Positions 1 to 11,402 of a stretch of 64,000 bases of DNA are shown here, one piece after another. Position 1 is the first letter of the stretch; every line of letters begins with the position of its first letter. Source of the DNA: Corynebacterium fournieri (GTDB lineage Bacteria; Actinomycetota; Actinomycetes; Mycobacteriales; Mycobacteriaceae); the NCBI RefSeq assembly GCF_030408775.1, contig NZ_CP047210.1, positions 1,426,001 through 1,490,000 on the forward strand. The letters run 5' to 3'. Both the position numbers and the translations under genes were made by a program. Below the pieces are notes generated by a model that was not told where the DNA came from, searched no databases, and was given only the letters and a program-made list of their open reading frames with translations.

Positions 1-151
1 CCAGGGTGTTACGCACCGCCTGCGGCACCTCCACGTTGCCGTAGGTGCAGGTGACACCGATGAGATCGAGCTCCGGCGAAGCGAGTGCGTACGCGATCGC
101 GAGCGCGTCGTCGATACCGGTGTCCACGTCCAGAATGAGTTTGCGGGCCAT
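1..151 (-). CDS. Inosine-uridine preferring nucleoside hydrolase, N-terminal fragment
   Basis: The first ~50 residues of a protein whose remainder lies outside the window. It starts at the ATG at 151 and reads LDVDTGIDDALAIAYAL near the N-terminus. This is the Asp-rich calcium and substrate site (DxDxxxDDxxA) of the inosine/uridine nucleoside hydrolase family, which cleaves the N-glycosidic bond of ribonucleosides for salvage. The start codon directly abuts the ribF stop codon (152-154), so it is probably translated from the ribF transcript. The substrate cannot be told from this fragment. Confidence 0.85.
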   Translation of the reverse strand, partial: MARKLILDVDTGIDDALAIAYALASPELDLIGVTCTYGNVEVPQAVRNTL

Positions 152-1123
152 TTACGCCACTCCTAAAATCTCACGGGTTTTTTCCACGTCACGGGCCATG
201 TTATCCAGCAGCTCGTCCACCGAGTTGAACTTGAGCATGTCGCGGACTTTCTCCACGAACTCCACGCGCGCCATGCGCCCGTACAGATCTGCGTCGCGGT
301 CCAGCACGAATGACTCCACGCTGCGCCGCGCGTCCCCGAACGTCGGGTTCGTACCGACGGAGATCGCCGCCGGGTAGCGCACGCCCGGTTCCATGTCGCC
401 GTCGATCGCGCCGTCGTCGATGATGGTCAGCCACCCGGCGTAGACACCGTCCGCCGGCACGGCGGCGGTCTCGGACGCGTACTGGTTCGCCGTCGGGTAG
501 CCCAGCTCCCTGCCGCCGCGGCCAGCCCCACGCTCAACCGGAGCAACCACGGAAAACGGCCGACCCATGTAATCCGTGGCCAGGGCGACATCGCCGCCTG
601 AGAGGTGATCCCGAATCGCGGTGGAGCAGATGCGCACGTCGCCGTCGCCGAGCAGCTGCACGATGGTCACGTCCACGCCCGCCTGCTCCCCCAGCTGGGC
701 CATCGTCGTCGCGGTGCCGGCGGCGTCGCGGCCGAAGGTGAAGTTCTCCCCCACCAGGACGTGCTGTGCGCCCAGGGTGCCCACAAGCACGTCGTCCATG
801 TAGGCCTTCGGGCTCAGTCCGGCGAGTTCCTCGCGGAAGTCGATGACGAGAAGCGCGTCCACCCCCAGCTCGGCGATGTGGCGGGCGCGCTCCTCGAGCG
901 GCAGCAGCTCCTGCGGTGCGTGCTCGGGCGCGAAAATCGTCACCGGGTGCGGGTCAAAAGTCATCACCACGCACGGCGTGCCAAGCTCGCGGGCAGCGTC
1001 CACCGCCTGGGAAATGAGCAACTGGTGTCCGCGGTGCACTCCGTCGAACACACCGATAGTGACTACCGTTCCGGTCTCCGCAAAGGAAGCCGGCACACTC
1101 GCAAGCCCGCGCAGAATATCCAC
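152..1123 (-). CDS. ribF: Bifunctional riboflavin kinase / FAD synthetase
   Basis: RibF phosphorylates riboflavin to FMN and adenylylates FMN to FAD in the cytoplasm. The 323-aa protein has the N-terminal nucleotidyltransferase motif GVFDGVHRGHQ (about residues 24-34) and a C-terminal flavokinase domain with GYPTAN. The open frame extends upstream to 1690, but that part is antisense to truB. The GTG at 1123 gives an N-terminus MDILRGL resembling other corynebacterial RibF proteins and has a TACTGT hexamer 8 nt upstream; an ATG at 1156 is the alternative. It is divergent from truB and followed without a gap by a nucleoside hydrolase. Confidence 0.93.
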   Translation of the reverse strand: MDILRGLASVPASFAETGTVVTIGVFDGVHRGHQLLISQAVDAARELGTPCVVMTFDPHPVTIFAPEHAPQELLPLEERARHIAELGVDALLVIDFREELAGLSPKAYMDDVLVGTLGAQHVLVGENFTFGRDAAGTATTMAQLGEQAGVDVTIVQLLGDGDVRICSTAIRDHLSGGDVALATDYMGRPFSVVAPVERGAGRGGRELGYPTANQYASETAAVPADGVYAGWLTIIDDGAIDGDMEPGVRYPAAISVGTNPTFGDARRSVESFVLDRDADLYGRMARVEFVEKVRDMLKFNSVDELLDNMARDVEKTREILGVA

Positions 1124-1131
1124 GGGGCAAT

Positions 1132-1137
1132 ACAGTA
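1132..1137 (-). promoter_or_regulatory. Putative -10 of ribF (leaderless)
   Basis: TACTGT on the minus strand, 8 nt before the GTG at 1123. It fits the corynebacterial TAnnnT -10 pattern with transcription starting at or next to the start codon. Confidence 0.45.
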
Positions 1138-1154
1138 CGGCATACTCGGCAAGC

Positions 1155-2048
1155 ATGAACGATGCCCTCGCAACCTCTGGAATCGTCGTCGTGGACAAGC
1201 CCGCTGGGATGACCAGCCACGACGTTGTCGCACGCCTGCGCCGCATCTTCGGCACCCGCAAGGTCGGCCACGCCGGCACGCTGGACCCGATGGCCACCGG
1301 GGTGTTGGTGGCGGGCATCGAGCGCGGCACGAAGCTTTTGGCCCACCTCGTGGCCGAGGACAAGGTGTACGAAACCACGATCCGCCTCGGGGCTTCAACG
1401 ACGACGGACGACGCCGAAGGTGAACTCGTCGACAAGCACGATGCGTCCGAGGTGCGCGAGGAGGAGATCCGCGCGGAGGTGGAGAAGCTGACCGGCACGA
1501 TCATGCAGGTGCCGTCGAAGGTCTCCGCCATCAAGATCGGCGGACGCCGCGCGCACGAGCTGGTGCGCGCCGGAGAGGAGGTGGACATCCCCGCGCGCGA
1601 AGTCACCATCCATTCCTTCGAGCTCGGCGAAATTCGCCGCAACGCCGAATACGTGGACGTGGACGCGCGTGTGCACTGCTCTTCCGGCACCTACATTCGC
1701 TCGCTGGGGCGCGACCTCGGCGCAGCGCTCGGTGTGGGCGGGCATTTGATTGCTTTACGACGCTGCCGCGTCGGATCCTTCGCCCTCGCCGATGCCCGCA
1801 CGCTCGACCAACTCGAAAACGCGGCTGAACTCTCCCTCAGCTTGGACGAGGCGCTCACCCGCGCATGGCCGGTGCTCGAGGTCACGGCCAAGGAGTACGA
1901 CGCGTTGGCGATGGGCAAATGGCTCGAGCCGAGAGGGCTGCACGGCGTGCACGCCGCTGTCGGACCGGACGGGCGCGCGGTGGCGCTGGTGAAAGAAAAG
2001 GGCAAGCGGCTAGCGACGGTGTTTGTTGCGCGGCCATCGACGCTATAG
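1155..2048 (+). CDS. truB: tRNA pseudouridine(55) synthase TruB
   Basis: Converts U55 in the T-loop of tRNAs to pseudouridine. The 297-aa protein begins with the KPAGMTSHDVV block and carries the catalytic aspartate in GTLDPMATG (Asp44). A PUA-like C-terminal region follows (GLHGVHAAVGPDGRAVALV). The start at 1155 is chosen because the family signature begins about 10 residues later; the longer frame from 843 is antisense to ribF. It is divergent from ribF with a 31-bp gap if ribF starts at 1123. A weak -10 candidate CATACT lies 8 nt upstream. Confidence 0.95.
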   Translation: MNDALATSGIVVVDKPAGMTSHDVVARLRRIFGTRKVGHAGTLDPMATGVLVAGIERGTKLLAHLVAEDKVYETTIRLGASTTTDDAEGELVDKHDASEVREEEIRAEVEKLTGTIMQVPSKVSAIKIGGRRAHELVRAGEEVDIPAREVTIHSFELGEIRRNAEYVDVDARVHCSSGTYIRSLGRDLGAALGVGGHLIALRRCRVGSFALADARTLDQLENAAELSLSLDEALTRAWPVLEVTAKEYDALAMGKWLEPRGLHGVHAAVGPDGRAVALVKEKGKRLATVFVARPSTL

Positions 2049-2074
2049 CGCGCTGTAGCGGCAACACGCCGCGC

Positions 2075-2728
2075 TTAACGCACGTAGGTGGCGGCGATGA
2101 CGTAGCCGCAGCGCTGCACCCAGCGCCCCTCGAACAGCGGGACCGGCGCAGGCCGCGCCAACAGCTGGGAGGTAAACGTGCCGTCCGGGCGCAGCTCGAT
2201 TTCCGCTTCGTCGAAATCGAGCCAGCGCCGCGTCATCGGGTACCAGCACTTATATGTCGCTTCCTTGGCGCAGAACAACAGCCGGTCCGCCCAGGTGTAG
2301 CCGTCCGCCTGCAGCTGCGAAACCATCTCGATTTCGGTGGGGCTGGCAATAGAGCGCAACACCCCGTCCGGCAACGGCTCCGCGGGCTCGGCATCCAGCC
2401 CCATCGAGTGCACGTGGCGCTTCGGCGCGGCCACGGCGGCGCGCAGGCCTTCGGTATGTGTCAGCGACCCCGTGAAGCCTTCAGGCCACAACGGCATGCC
2501 GCGCTCGCCGCGCAAAATCGCACCGGCGGATTCCACGCCGAGCTCGCGCAACGCCTGGTGGGCGCACCAGCGTGCGTCGCCGAACTCGCCTTTGCGCACG
2601 TCCACGGCCGCGCTGACCTCGTCGCGCTCGTCGGGCAGCAGGTCCTCGTAGCGGGTCAGATCCGACGCATCGTCGGTGAGAAAGAACACGCAGCGCGCCT
2701 CGGGAGGAAACAGCGAGATGTCCTGCAT
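2075..2728 (-). CDS. 4'-phosphopantetheinyl transferase (PptT/EntD type)
   Basis: Transfers the phosphopantetheine arm of CoA to carrier-protein serines. In corynebacteria the substrates would be the fatty-acid synthase and the mycolate polyketide synthase. The 217-aa protein has the magnesium-binding GLDAEP motif and the FCAKEATYKCW motif (KEAxxK) of this superfamily, plus the GSLTHTEG block. The ATG at 2728 overlaps the TGA of the upstream phosphoesterase gene (TGATG), so the two are translationally coupled. A GTG one codon upstream is also possible. It is the last gene of the rimP-to-PPTase run. Confidence 0.88.
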   Translation of the reverse strand: MQDISLFPPEARCVFFLTDDASDLTRYEDLLPDERDEVSAAVDVRKGEFGDARWCAHQALRELGVESAGAILRGERGMPLWPEGFTGSLTHTEGLRAAVAAPKRHVHSMGLDAEPAEPLPDGVLRSIASPTEIEMVSQLQADGYTWADRLLFCAKEATYKCWYPMTRRWLDFDEAEIELRPDGTFTSQLLARPAPVPLFEGRWVQRCGYVIAATYVR

Positions 2729-3528
2729 CACTGTTCAACCTCCATGACCGGGTACGGAAACGGCCGGGCGGACGGGTAGTGCTCCCATTCGCGCGGGTAG
2801 CCGAGGGAGGCCTCGATGTGCGGGATTCCGTCGACAGTTGTCACCCCCGGCATGTGCAGGTGACCGTACACGACTGCCTGCGCGTTGTAGCGTTGGGCCC
2901 ACGTGCGGGTATGCCGCGTGCCGCACCACAGGGCGATGTCCGACCACTGCATGCGCTGCACAGGTTCCTGGATTAAGGGCCAGTGGTTGACCAGAACAGT
3001 CGGGCCGTTGATGCGGGAAAGCCGCTTTGTGGTGTAGGCGAGGCGGTCCCAGCACCACGCGCGGATATCCACGAACGGGGCGATCGCAACTTCATCGGTC
3101 ATGACCACGTTGTGGTCATGCGCTGCGGCCAACGCTTCTTCGACGGTCAGGTCGCGGGCACGAAACGAGTAGTCGTAGAGCGTAAACAGCGGGCAAATAG
3201 TCACCCCGCCGAACACCGGGTAGCGGTCCTCCGGCGTCACCACCCCGATGGAGCGCATCGCCTGCACCAACATGGTGTATTTCTCGCGGCCCCGGTGGCG
3301 ATCTGCGGAACGACAGAACAGCTCGTGGTTGCCTGGCACCCAAATCACTGTGTGGAACCGGCTGGCAAGATCCTCCATCACCTGGATGATCAGCTCCGGC
3401 CGCTCGGCCACATCGCCTGCGACGATGAGCCAGTCCGACGGGTCAGCCGGCGTGATGGCGTCTATTTTCGGGCCGTTGCGCTTCACCGCCGCGTGCAGGT
3501 CGCTGACGGCCCAGAGCGTGGTGGTCAT
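2728..3528 (-). CDS. Metallophosphoesterase (calcineurin-like)
   Basis: A 266-aa binuclear metal phosphoesterase. The motifs appear in order: DLHA near residue 9 (Asp9, His11), GDVAE (Asp39), GNHE (Asn67, His68), VNHWPL and GHLHMPG, which together build the metal site. The substrate is unknown. It overlaps the MATE gene upstream by 4 nt (ATGA) and the PPTase gene downstream (TGATG), so the three are probably one transcript. The same neighbours, downstream of a DHH phosphoesterase and a MATE transporter, are common in actinobacteria. Confidence 0.85.
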   Translation of the reverse strand: MTTTLWAVSDLHAAVKRNGPKIDAITPADPSDWLIVAGDVAERPELIIQVMEDLASRFHTVIWVPGNHELFCRSADRHRGREKYTMLVQAMRSIGVVTPEDRYPVFGGVTICPLFTLYDYSFRARDLTVEEALAAAHDHNVVMTDEVAIAPFVDIRAWCWDRLAYTTKRLSRINGPTVLVNHWPLIQEPVQRMQWSDIALWCGTRHTRTWAQRYNAQAVVYGHLHMPGVTTVDGIPHIEASLGYPREWEHYPSARPFPYPVMEVEQ

Positions 3529-4862
3529 TCCTCATTCTTACCATCCGCACCACCTGCGGCCCACCGCATTGACCGAAAGCGCCACACCACGCCGACCAGG
3601 CGGGCGAGCACCTGGCCGAGCTGGCCGACCCAGATGCCAGTCAGCCCCCAGCCAAACACGCCGGAGGCGAGGATGATCGGCAGTGCTACTCCCAAAAGGG
3701 AAAACAGTGTCAGGTTGCGCAAGAATGCGGCGTCGGCAGCGCCGAGGAGCACCCCGTCGAGGGCGAAGACGGCTCCGCCGACCAGGATCATGCCGATGAG
3801 CAGGAACCACGGGATACGCAGCGCATCGACGACCTCCGGGTCCGAGGTAAACAGCCCCTGGATCGGCGCGGCAAACACCGCGAAGACGGCTGACAGCGCG
3901 ACTGCGAACCCGAGCGAGTACCGCAGCGTCTGCGCGCCAACGTCGCGCGCTTCCTCCGCGCCGGCGCGCCCCAGCGCGGAACCGGTGAGAGTCTGCGCCG
4001 CAATGGCCAGCGAGTCCAGCACGAGCGTCAGGAAATTCCACAGCTGCAGCATCAGCTGGTGCGCGGCCAGCGCGACAACCCCGATGCGGCCTGCGACCGC
4101 AGCCGCGGTAAGCAGCGAAACCTGGAAGGACAACGACCGCAAAATCAGATCCCGGCCGAGTATGAGCTGACGCTTGATCACGCTCCAGCGCGGCGCCCAG
4201 CTGCCGCCGTAGGAGCGGTGCTCGCGCGCCAGCACCACGAGAAACAGCGTCGCGGTGATGCCCATGCCAATCACGTTGGCCACCGCAGAGCCGACGAGGC
4301 CGAAGCGGCCCACCAAAACGGGCAGCAGCGCAGCCCCCGGTACCAGCCCGCACAATGTGAGGTAAAAGGGCAGCTTGGTGTTTTGCACGCCGCGCATCCA
4401 GCCGTTGCCAGCCATGATCACCAATGTCATCGGCACCGCGAACGCGGAGACATGCATCCACTGGGCCGCGCGCGCACCCGTGGCGTGGTCGCCTGCGAGT
4501 GCCTGGGCGAGCGGCTGCGCGAAGATGCCCACGATCAGCGCCAGCAGTGTGCCGACGCCGAGCGCAACCCAGGTGGCCTGCACTCCTTCCGCCACTGCAT
4601 CTTCGCGCCGGCCGGCCCCAAAGAACCGGGAGCTGCGCGCGGTGGTGCCGTAGGACAAAAACGTCAGCTGCGTTGTCACCGTGGACTGGATAGCCGCGCC
4701 TGCGGCCAGCGCCGCGAGTTCAGCGGTGCCCAACCGTCCCACGACTGCCGTATCCAGCAGCAGGTACAGCGGGTTCGCCGCCAACACGCCAAGCGCGGGC
4801 AGGGCGAGCAACAAAATCTGGTGGCCGAGCGAGCGCTCAGCTGCTCCGCGCGCCCTACTCAT
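3525..4862 (-). CDS. dinF: MATE family efflux transporter (DinF-like)
   Basis: A 445-aa polytopic membrane protein with about 12 hydrophobic segments in two similar halves, typical of Na+- or H+-coupled multidrug and toxic-compound extrusion carriers. The N-terminal block LLLDTAVVGRLGTAELAALA is the DinF-subfamily version of the first MATE repeat. The start overlaps the nrnA stop by 8 nt and the stop overlaps the phosphoesterase start by 4 nt. The exported substrate is unknown; the family has been linked to oxidative and bile-salt stress in other bacteria. Confidence 0.9.
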   Translation of the reverse strand: MSRARGAAERSLGHQILLLALPALGVLAANPLYLLLDTAVVGRLGTAELAALAAGAAIQSTVTTQLTFLSYGTTARSSRFFGAGRREDAVAEGVQATWVALGVGTLLALIVGIFAQPLAQALAGDHATGARAAQWMHVSAFAVPMTLVIMAGNGWMRGVQNTKLPFYLTLCGLVPGAALLPVLVGRFGLVGSAVANVIGMGITATLFLVVLAREHRSYGGSWAPRWSVIKRQLILGRDLILRSLSFQVSLLTAAAVAGRIGVVALAAHQLMLQLWNFLTLVLDSLAIAAQTLTGSALGRAGAEEARDVGAQTLRYSLGFAVALSAVFAVFAAPIQGLFTSDPEVVDALRIPWFLLIGMILVGGAVFALDGVLLGAADAAFLRNLTLFSLLGVALPIILASGVFGWGLTGIWVGQLGQVLARLVGVVWRFRSMRWAAGGADGKNEE

Positions 4863-5859
4863 CGGACGCGTCGCGCTGCGGCAAAGCGCTGAGTAGATCG
4901 CGGATGACCTCGTTGCGGTGGCCGGAAGCGGAATACCCCGCCGCCGCCTTGTGTCCGCCGCCGCCGAGGCGCTGGGCGACGGCGGAGACGTCCACCACCG
5001 TGGAGCGCAGCGACAACGCCCAGCTCTTCGGGGACTGCTCCTTAAGCACCACTCCCACGTCGGTGCCCTCGAGCGCCCTTGCGTAGTCGATGATCGCCTC
5101 CACGGCAGTCTGGCTCATCCGTGAGTGGATGCCGGACGGGATGGTCAACACTGCCACAGAAAGCCCGTTCGCGGGCACGATCTGGGTTTTAGCTAGCACC
5201 GCGCCCATCAGCTGCAAATCCACCGGGCCCATCGTGTCCATCAGATCGAGAGCGATCTGGCGGGTATTTAAGCCGTACTCCATCAGCTCGGCGGCGAGCT
5301 CATGCATCCGCGGGGTGCCCCACCGGAAGCTGCCGGTATCCGTGATCAGCCCCGCGTACAGCGCGTATGCAATGTCCGGATCCAGCTCCACGCCCAAGTA
5401 CCCCAGCAGCTCGCGGACCATCACTGTGGTGGATTCGCTTTCCACGATCATGTTCAACCCGCCGAAGCCGGGGTTGGTGTTGTGATGGTCGATCACAACC
5501 ACCCGCGATGGGTCCTTCAGGATCGTGCTCATATGTGCGCCGGTGCGGTCGGCGGAGGCGCAGTCCACGGTGATCACCAACCCGTCCTCAGGCAACGGCT
5601 CACCGTAGCGGATGTCCTCGACGCCGGGGATCGTGCGCATGTTGGCGGAGTGCGGCAGCGGTTGGCCGATATAGGCCTGCGCGTCCTTTCCCAGCTTGCG
5701 CAGACCCGCCGTCAGAGCGCACGCCGAGCCGATCGCGTCCGCGTCGGGTTTGATGTGCGCCACCACCGACACCTTCTCAACCTCTCGCACACGGGAGGCG
5801 GCGGCCTCAAACAGCGCCGCCGCCTCCTGCAGGTACCTCGGTGTCTTGCTAGACATCAT
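4855..5859 (-). CDS. nrnA: DHH/DHHA1 phosphoesterase (NrnA-type nanoRNase / pAp phosphatase)
   Basis: A 334-aa protein with the N-terminal DHH domain motifs [17 protein letters not shown] and DHHNTN, and a C-terminal DHHA1 nucleic-acid-binding motif [13 protein letters not shown]. The family degrades 2-5 nt RNA oligonucleotides and dephosphorylates pAp. Tandem ATGs at 5859 and 5856 overlap the rbfA stop by about 10 nt. The longer upstream frame to 5940 lies inside rbfA and is rejected. Its position between rbfA and the MATE gene is the usual actinobacterial arrangement. Confidence 0.9.
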   Translation of the reverse strand: MMSSKTPRYLQEAAALFEAAASRVREVEKVSVVAHIKPDADAIGSACALTAGLRKLGKDAQAYIGQPLPHSANMRTIPGVEDIRYGEPLPEDGLVITVDCASADRTGAHMSTILKDPSRVVVIDHHNTNPGFGGLNMIVESESTTVMVRELLGYLGVELDPDIAYALYAGLITDTGSFRWGTPRMHELAAELMEYGLNTRQIALDLMDTMGPVDLQLMGAVLAKTQIVPANGLSVAVLTIPSGIHSRMSQTAVEAIIDYARALEGTDVGVVLKEQSPKSWALSLRSTVVDVSAVAQRLGGGGHKAAAGYSASGHRNEVIRDLLSALPQRDASDE

Positions 5860-6289
5860 CACCAGTGCGCTTGTACGGGTCGCTCTCCCCCGCCGGTGTC
5901 GCATTCGCCCGTAGCTTCGCCAGCTCCTCGTCGCGCGCACGGGCGCGGTTGAGCAGCTCCTCCATGTGGGCGGAGGACTCCGGCACGGTGTCGCGCTCGA
6001 AGGAAATCGTCGGGGTGAAGCGAACGCTGAGCTGGTCGCCTACGATCTTGCGGATCTGGCCGCGGGCACGGTTGAGTGCCTCTGCCGCCTGGTCGTAGTC
6101 CGGCTCGTCGTTGATGTCGCGGCCGCGCACCGTGTAGTAGACCGTAGCGTCGTGCAGGTCGCCGGTGACGCGGGTGTCGGTGACAGTGACCAGCTCCATG
6201 CGGGGGTCTTTCACTTCACGCTCGATAGCCGACGCAACGATCGTCTGAATCTGCTTTGCCAGGCGCTGCGCGCGAGGATTCTCAGCCAT
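5849..6289 (-). CDS. rbfA: 30S ribosome-binding factor A
   Basis: A late 30S assembly factor that acts near helix 1 of 16S rRNA. The 146-aa protein has the KH-like RbfA fold signature: [14 protein letters not shown] near the N-terminus and [17 protein letters not shown] and [12 protein letters not shown] in the middle. The start is the ATG at 6289 because an AGGAG lies 6 nt upstream; a TTG two codons earlier is less likely. The acidic C-terminal tail runs over the nrnA start. Confidence 0.93.
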   Translation of the reverse strand: MAENPRAQRLAKQIQTIVASAIEREVKDPRMELVTVTDTRVTGDLHDATVYYTVRGRDINDEPDYDQAAEALNRARGQIRKIVGDQLSVRFTPTISFERDTVPESSAHMEELLNRARARDEELAKLRANATPAGESDPYKRTGDDV

Positions 6290-6323
6290 GCTCAACTCCT
6301 TTGAACGAAACTTGCAATAGTGT

Positions 6324-6360
6324 AACCCCCGTCCTGCGCGGGTCGCGCGGAACGGGGGTT
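6324..6360 (-). terminator. Hairpin between infB and rbfA
   Basis: AACCCCCGT (6324-6332) pairs with ACGGGGGTT (6352-6360), and a GC-rich inner stem extends the arm. No good U-tract follows on the minus strand, so this may be an attenuator or processing site rather than a full terminator. TACACT follows closely and could restart transcription for rbfA. Confidence 0.5.
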
Positions 6361-6390
6361 GGCGTCGAGAAGCAATTGCTTCAGCAACGG

Positions 6391-9222
<2,832 letters not shown>

Positions 9223-9242
9223 GTATCTCCTCTTCGTTGTTG

Positions 9243-9277
9243 CTAGGAGCAGTGCCCTTCCGGCTACCTGCCCCTAG
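9243..9277 (-). promoter_or_regulatory. Hairpin in the infB leader
   Basis: CTAGGAGCAG (9243-9252) pairs with CTGCCCCTAG (9268-9277), giving a 10-bp stem with one G-U wobble on the minus-strand RNA and a small inner GCC/GGC stem. It ends about 20 nt before the infB GTG, just upstream of its Shine-Dalgarno sequence, so it could affect infB translation. Confidence 0.5.
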
Positions 9278-9327
9278 ACGTGGTCAGTGACATTCATCGC
9301 TGATGCTGCTTCATCGTTGCGTACTCA

Positions 9328-9666
9328 TCAGTGTTCAGTCTTTCCTTTTTCGTCTGGGTCGTTCACCTCGTCGCAAGTGCTTTGCGACGACGCAAGGTAC
9401 GTACGTACATGACCTAGGTCCACCGCAGTGGACAGACGGAGCGCTCGCCCGAAGGCGCGACGTTGTTCCGCCAGCTCGACTGCATCCAGCGAGGGCGTAA
9501 TCCACGCGCCCCGGCCAGGAAGGTTCCTGCCCGGGTCTGCGAGGATCCGCCCCGGCACGTCCGGATCGGCGACGACCCGCAGCAGCTGGGTATCCGGCTG
9601 CGCGGTACGGGTGGCGATACAGGTGCGGGTGCGAATCGGCTGCTTGCGAGCAACACCCATTCGCAT
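9328..9666 (-). CDS. ylxR: YlxR family RNA-binding protein (DUF448)
   Basis: A 112-aa basic protein with the YlxR signature: RTCIATR near the N-terminus, then LLRVVADP, GRILADPGRNLPGRGAW and RAFGRALR. YlxR is encoded between nusA and infB in most Gram-positive bacteria; it binds RNA and has been described as a nucleoid or RNase P-associated regulator in some species. Alternative starts are the ATGs at 9666 (GAAAGGA 4 nt upstream) and 9660. It is separated from nusA by a strong stem-loop, so it may have its own promoter. Confidence 0.9.
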   Translation of the reverse strand: MRMGVARKQPIRTRTCIATRTAQPDTQLLRVVADPDVPGRILADPGRNLPGRGAWITPSLDAVELAEQRRAFGRALRLSTAVDLGHVRTYLASSQSTCDEVNDPDEKGKTEH

Positions 9667-9741
9667 CCCGTCCTTTCATCTGCTAACTCGGTCGCCGCAC
9701 CTGAACGTGCGGACACAAAAGCCGTATAACACTGTACGCCA

Positions 9742-9773
9742 AAACCCGCTGGATCTATATTTCCAGCGGGTTT
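9742..9773 (-). terminator. Stem-loop between nusA and ylxR
   Basis: A perfect 12-bp inverted repeat, AAACCCGCTGGA (9742-9753) and TCCAGCGGGTTT (9762-9773), with an 8-nt loop. On the minus strand the 3' arm ends in TTTT, so it looks like an intrinsic terminator or attenuator in the usual nusA-ylxR-infB operon. Confidence 0.75.
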
Positions 9774-9815
9774 CCTGGTTACAGGGGTGTAATTTTCCTG
9801 AGGGGCTACTGCCGT

Positions 9816-10823
9816 CTACTCAGCCGAGTCCGCGTCAGAGCGGATGTCGATCTTCCAGCCAGTCAGGCGGGCAGCCAACCGGGCGTTTTGGCCCTCTTTG
9901 CCGATGGCCAGGGAGAGCTGGTAATCCGGCACGGTCACACGGGCGGCCTGCGCCTCGCGGTCCAGCACCTCGACGTTGACCACCTTCGACGGGGCGAGCG
10001 AATTGCCGACGTACTTTGCCGGATCCTCGTCCCAGTCGATGATGTCGATCTTCTCGCCGCCGAGTTCGGACATGATGTTGGTAACGCGGGCGCCGCGGGG
10101 GCCGATGCAGGCACCCTTCGCGTTGACGCCCTTGACGGTCGCGCGCACGGCAACCTTGGAGCGGTGGCCGGCCTCGCGGGCGATGCCCACGATCTCCACC
10201 GAGCCGTCCGCGACCTCCGGCACCTCGAGCGCGAACAGGCCGCGCACGAGCTCCGGGTGCGTACGCGACAGGTTAACCTGCACGCGCCTGTCACCCTTGT
10301 TCACACCCACCACATAAGCCTTGATGCGGTCGCCGTGGCGCAGCACTTCACCCGGGATCTTCTCCGCCGGCAGCAGGATGCCGTCCTGCGGATCAGCCTC
10401 TGTGCCCAGCTGAACGATGTTCAGCCCGCGGGACTCCGCCTGCGCGTCTCGCTGCACGATGCCGGAGACGACCTCGCCCTCAAAGCCTGCGTACTCGTCG
10501 TAGACGCGGCCCGCCTCCGCCTGGCGCAGACGCCCCTTGATGGCGTCGCGCACTGCCACGGAACCGATGCGGGAGAAATTCACCGGCGTGTCGTCGTACT
10601 CGGAGACGACCTCGCCCTCGGCGTCCAACTCGCTGACAATGACAGCCACATCGCCGGTCTCGGTGTCGATGTCCACGCGAGCCTTAGCGTCGGCGTTGGA
10701 CTCCCCCTCCTTGAACTCGCGGTAGGAGAACAGCAGCGCGTTCGCGATAGTCGCCAGCAAATCCTCCATGGCGATCCCCTGCTGCTCCTCGATCGCCTTC
10801 AGCGCGTTCAAGTCGATATTCAC
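9816..10823 (-). CDS. nusA: Transcription termination/antitermination factor NusA
   Basis: Binds RNA polymerase and nascent RNA, modulating pausing, termination and antitermination. The 335-aa protein has the N-terminal polymerase-binding domain, an S1 domain (about residues 110-185, EGEVVSGIVQRD) and two KH domains (GACIGPRGARV and LAIGKEGQNARLAARLTGW). It lacks the C-terminal acidic repeats of enterobacterial NusA, as is normal in actinobacteria. It starts with a GTG overlapping the rimP TGA (GTGA), so it is translationally coupled to rimP. Confidence 0.96.
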   Translation of the reverse strand: MNIDLNALKAIEEQQGIAMEDLLATIANALLFSYREFKEGESNADAKARVDIDTETGDVAVIVSELDAEGEVVSEYDDTPVNFSRIGSVAVRDAIKGRLRQAEAGRVYDEYAGFEGEVVSGIVQRDAQAESRGLNIVQLGTEADPQDGILLPAEKIPGEVLRHGDRIKAYVVGVNKGDRRVQVNLSRTHPELVRGLFALEVPEVADGSVEIVGIAREAGHRSKVAVRATVKGVNAKGACIGPRGARVTNIMSELGGEKIDIIDWDEDPAKYVGNSLAPSKVVNVEVLDREAQAARVTVPDYQLSLAIGKEGQNARLAARLTGWKIDIRSDADSAE

Positions 10824-11371
10824 TTGTGTTCCTTTCCTTCCGCTGCTGCGGCCTCAAGATCTTCAAACGCCCGGTCCGCCAGCTCAGCCTCTGCGGCCGG
10901 CGGGGCTTTGAACTCAATTTCTACCACTGCGCCAGAAATTTCAGAAACCGGGGAAATACGGACCTCTTCAGCCTTTTTGTTCACGCGAACAAGCGCGACG
11001 TGCGATTCCTCAGCGTCGAGCGGGCCCACGCGCCACTGCTGCTCGCCCACCTTCACCTTGCGGCCGCGGTTGCGGCGGAAATGTCGCGCCTCAGTCAACG
11101 GCAGGTCTACGCCCGGTGTGGTCAGCTCCAGGGTGTACCCGGCGCCGAAGTTCACCTCGCCGCGCTGTTCTGCGTCGTCGAACAGCTGCGACAGCTCGTT
11201 GGAGACTTCCTCGAGCTCGTCGAGCGTCGGGTGGGTGTCCGAATCGAGTGCGATTACCACCTGCGACTTCTTGCCGGCTTTCACCGTGCGGATCTTTTCG
11301 ATGTCCATGCCGTAGGTGCGCGCAACGGGTGCAACCATGCGCTCGAGGTCGTCGTTCGTGGGAAAAGCCAT
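10820..11371 (-). CDS. rimP: Ribosome maturation factor RimP
   Basis: Needed for 30S subunit maturation. The 183-aa protein has the RimP blocks VAPVARTYGMDIEKI, LDELEEVSNELSQLFD and YTLELTTPGVDLPL, and an acidic Ala-rich tail. It starts at the ATG at 11371; upstream extensions of the frame run antisense to the neighbouring lipoprotein gene. TAGGTT lies exactly 7 nt before the ATG on the minus strand, suggesting a leaderless mRNA that begins the rimP-nusA transcript. Confidence 0.94.
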   Translation of the reverse strand: MAFPTNDDLERMVAPVARTYGMDIEKIRTVKAGKKSQVVIALDSDTHPTLDELEEVSNELSQLFDDAEQRGEVNFGAGYTLELTTPGVDLPLTEARHFRRNRGRKVKVGEQQWRVGPLDAEESHVALVRVNKKAEEVRISPVSEISGAVVEIEFKAPPAAEAELADRAFEDLEAAAAEGKEHK

Positions 11372-11378
11372 GCGAACA

Positions 11379-11384
11379 AACCTA
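11379..11384 (-). promoter_or_regulatory. Putative -10 of rimP (leaderless)
   Basis: TAGGTT on the minus strand, 7 nt before the rimP ATG. The opposing -10 of the divergent lipoprotein gene is only 5 bp away. Confidence 0.6.
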
Positions 11385-11389
11385 GCGTG

Positions 11390-11395
11390 TAACGT
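11390..11395 (+). promoter_or_regulatory. Putative -10 of the DUF4439-like lipoprotein gene (leaderless)
   Basis: TAACGT followed by 7 nt and the GTG at 11403. It shares a 31-bp divergent gap with the rimP promoter. Confidence 0.55.
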
Positions 11396-11402
11396 GCAGC
11401 GC

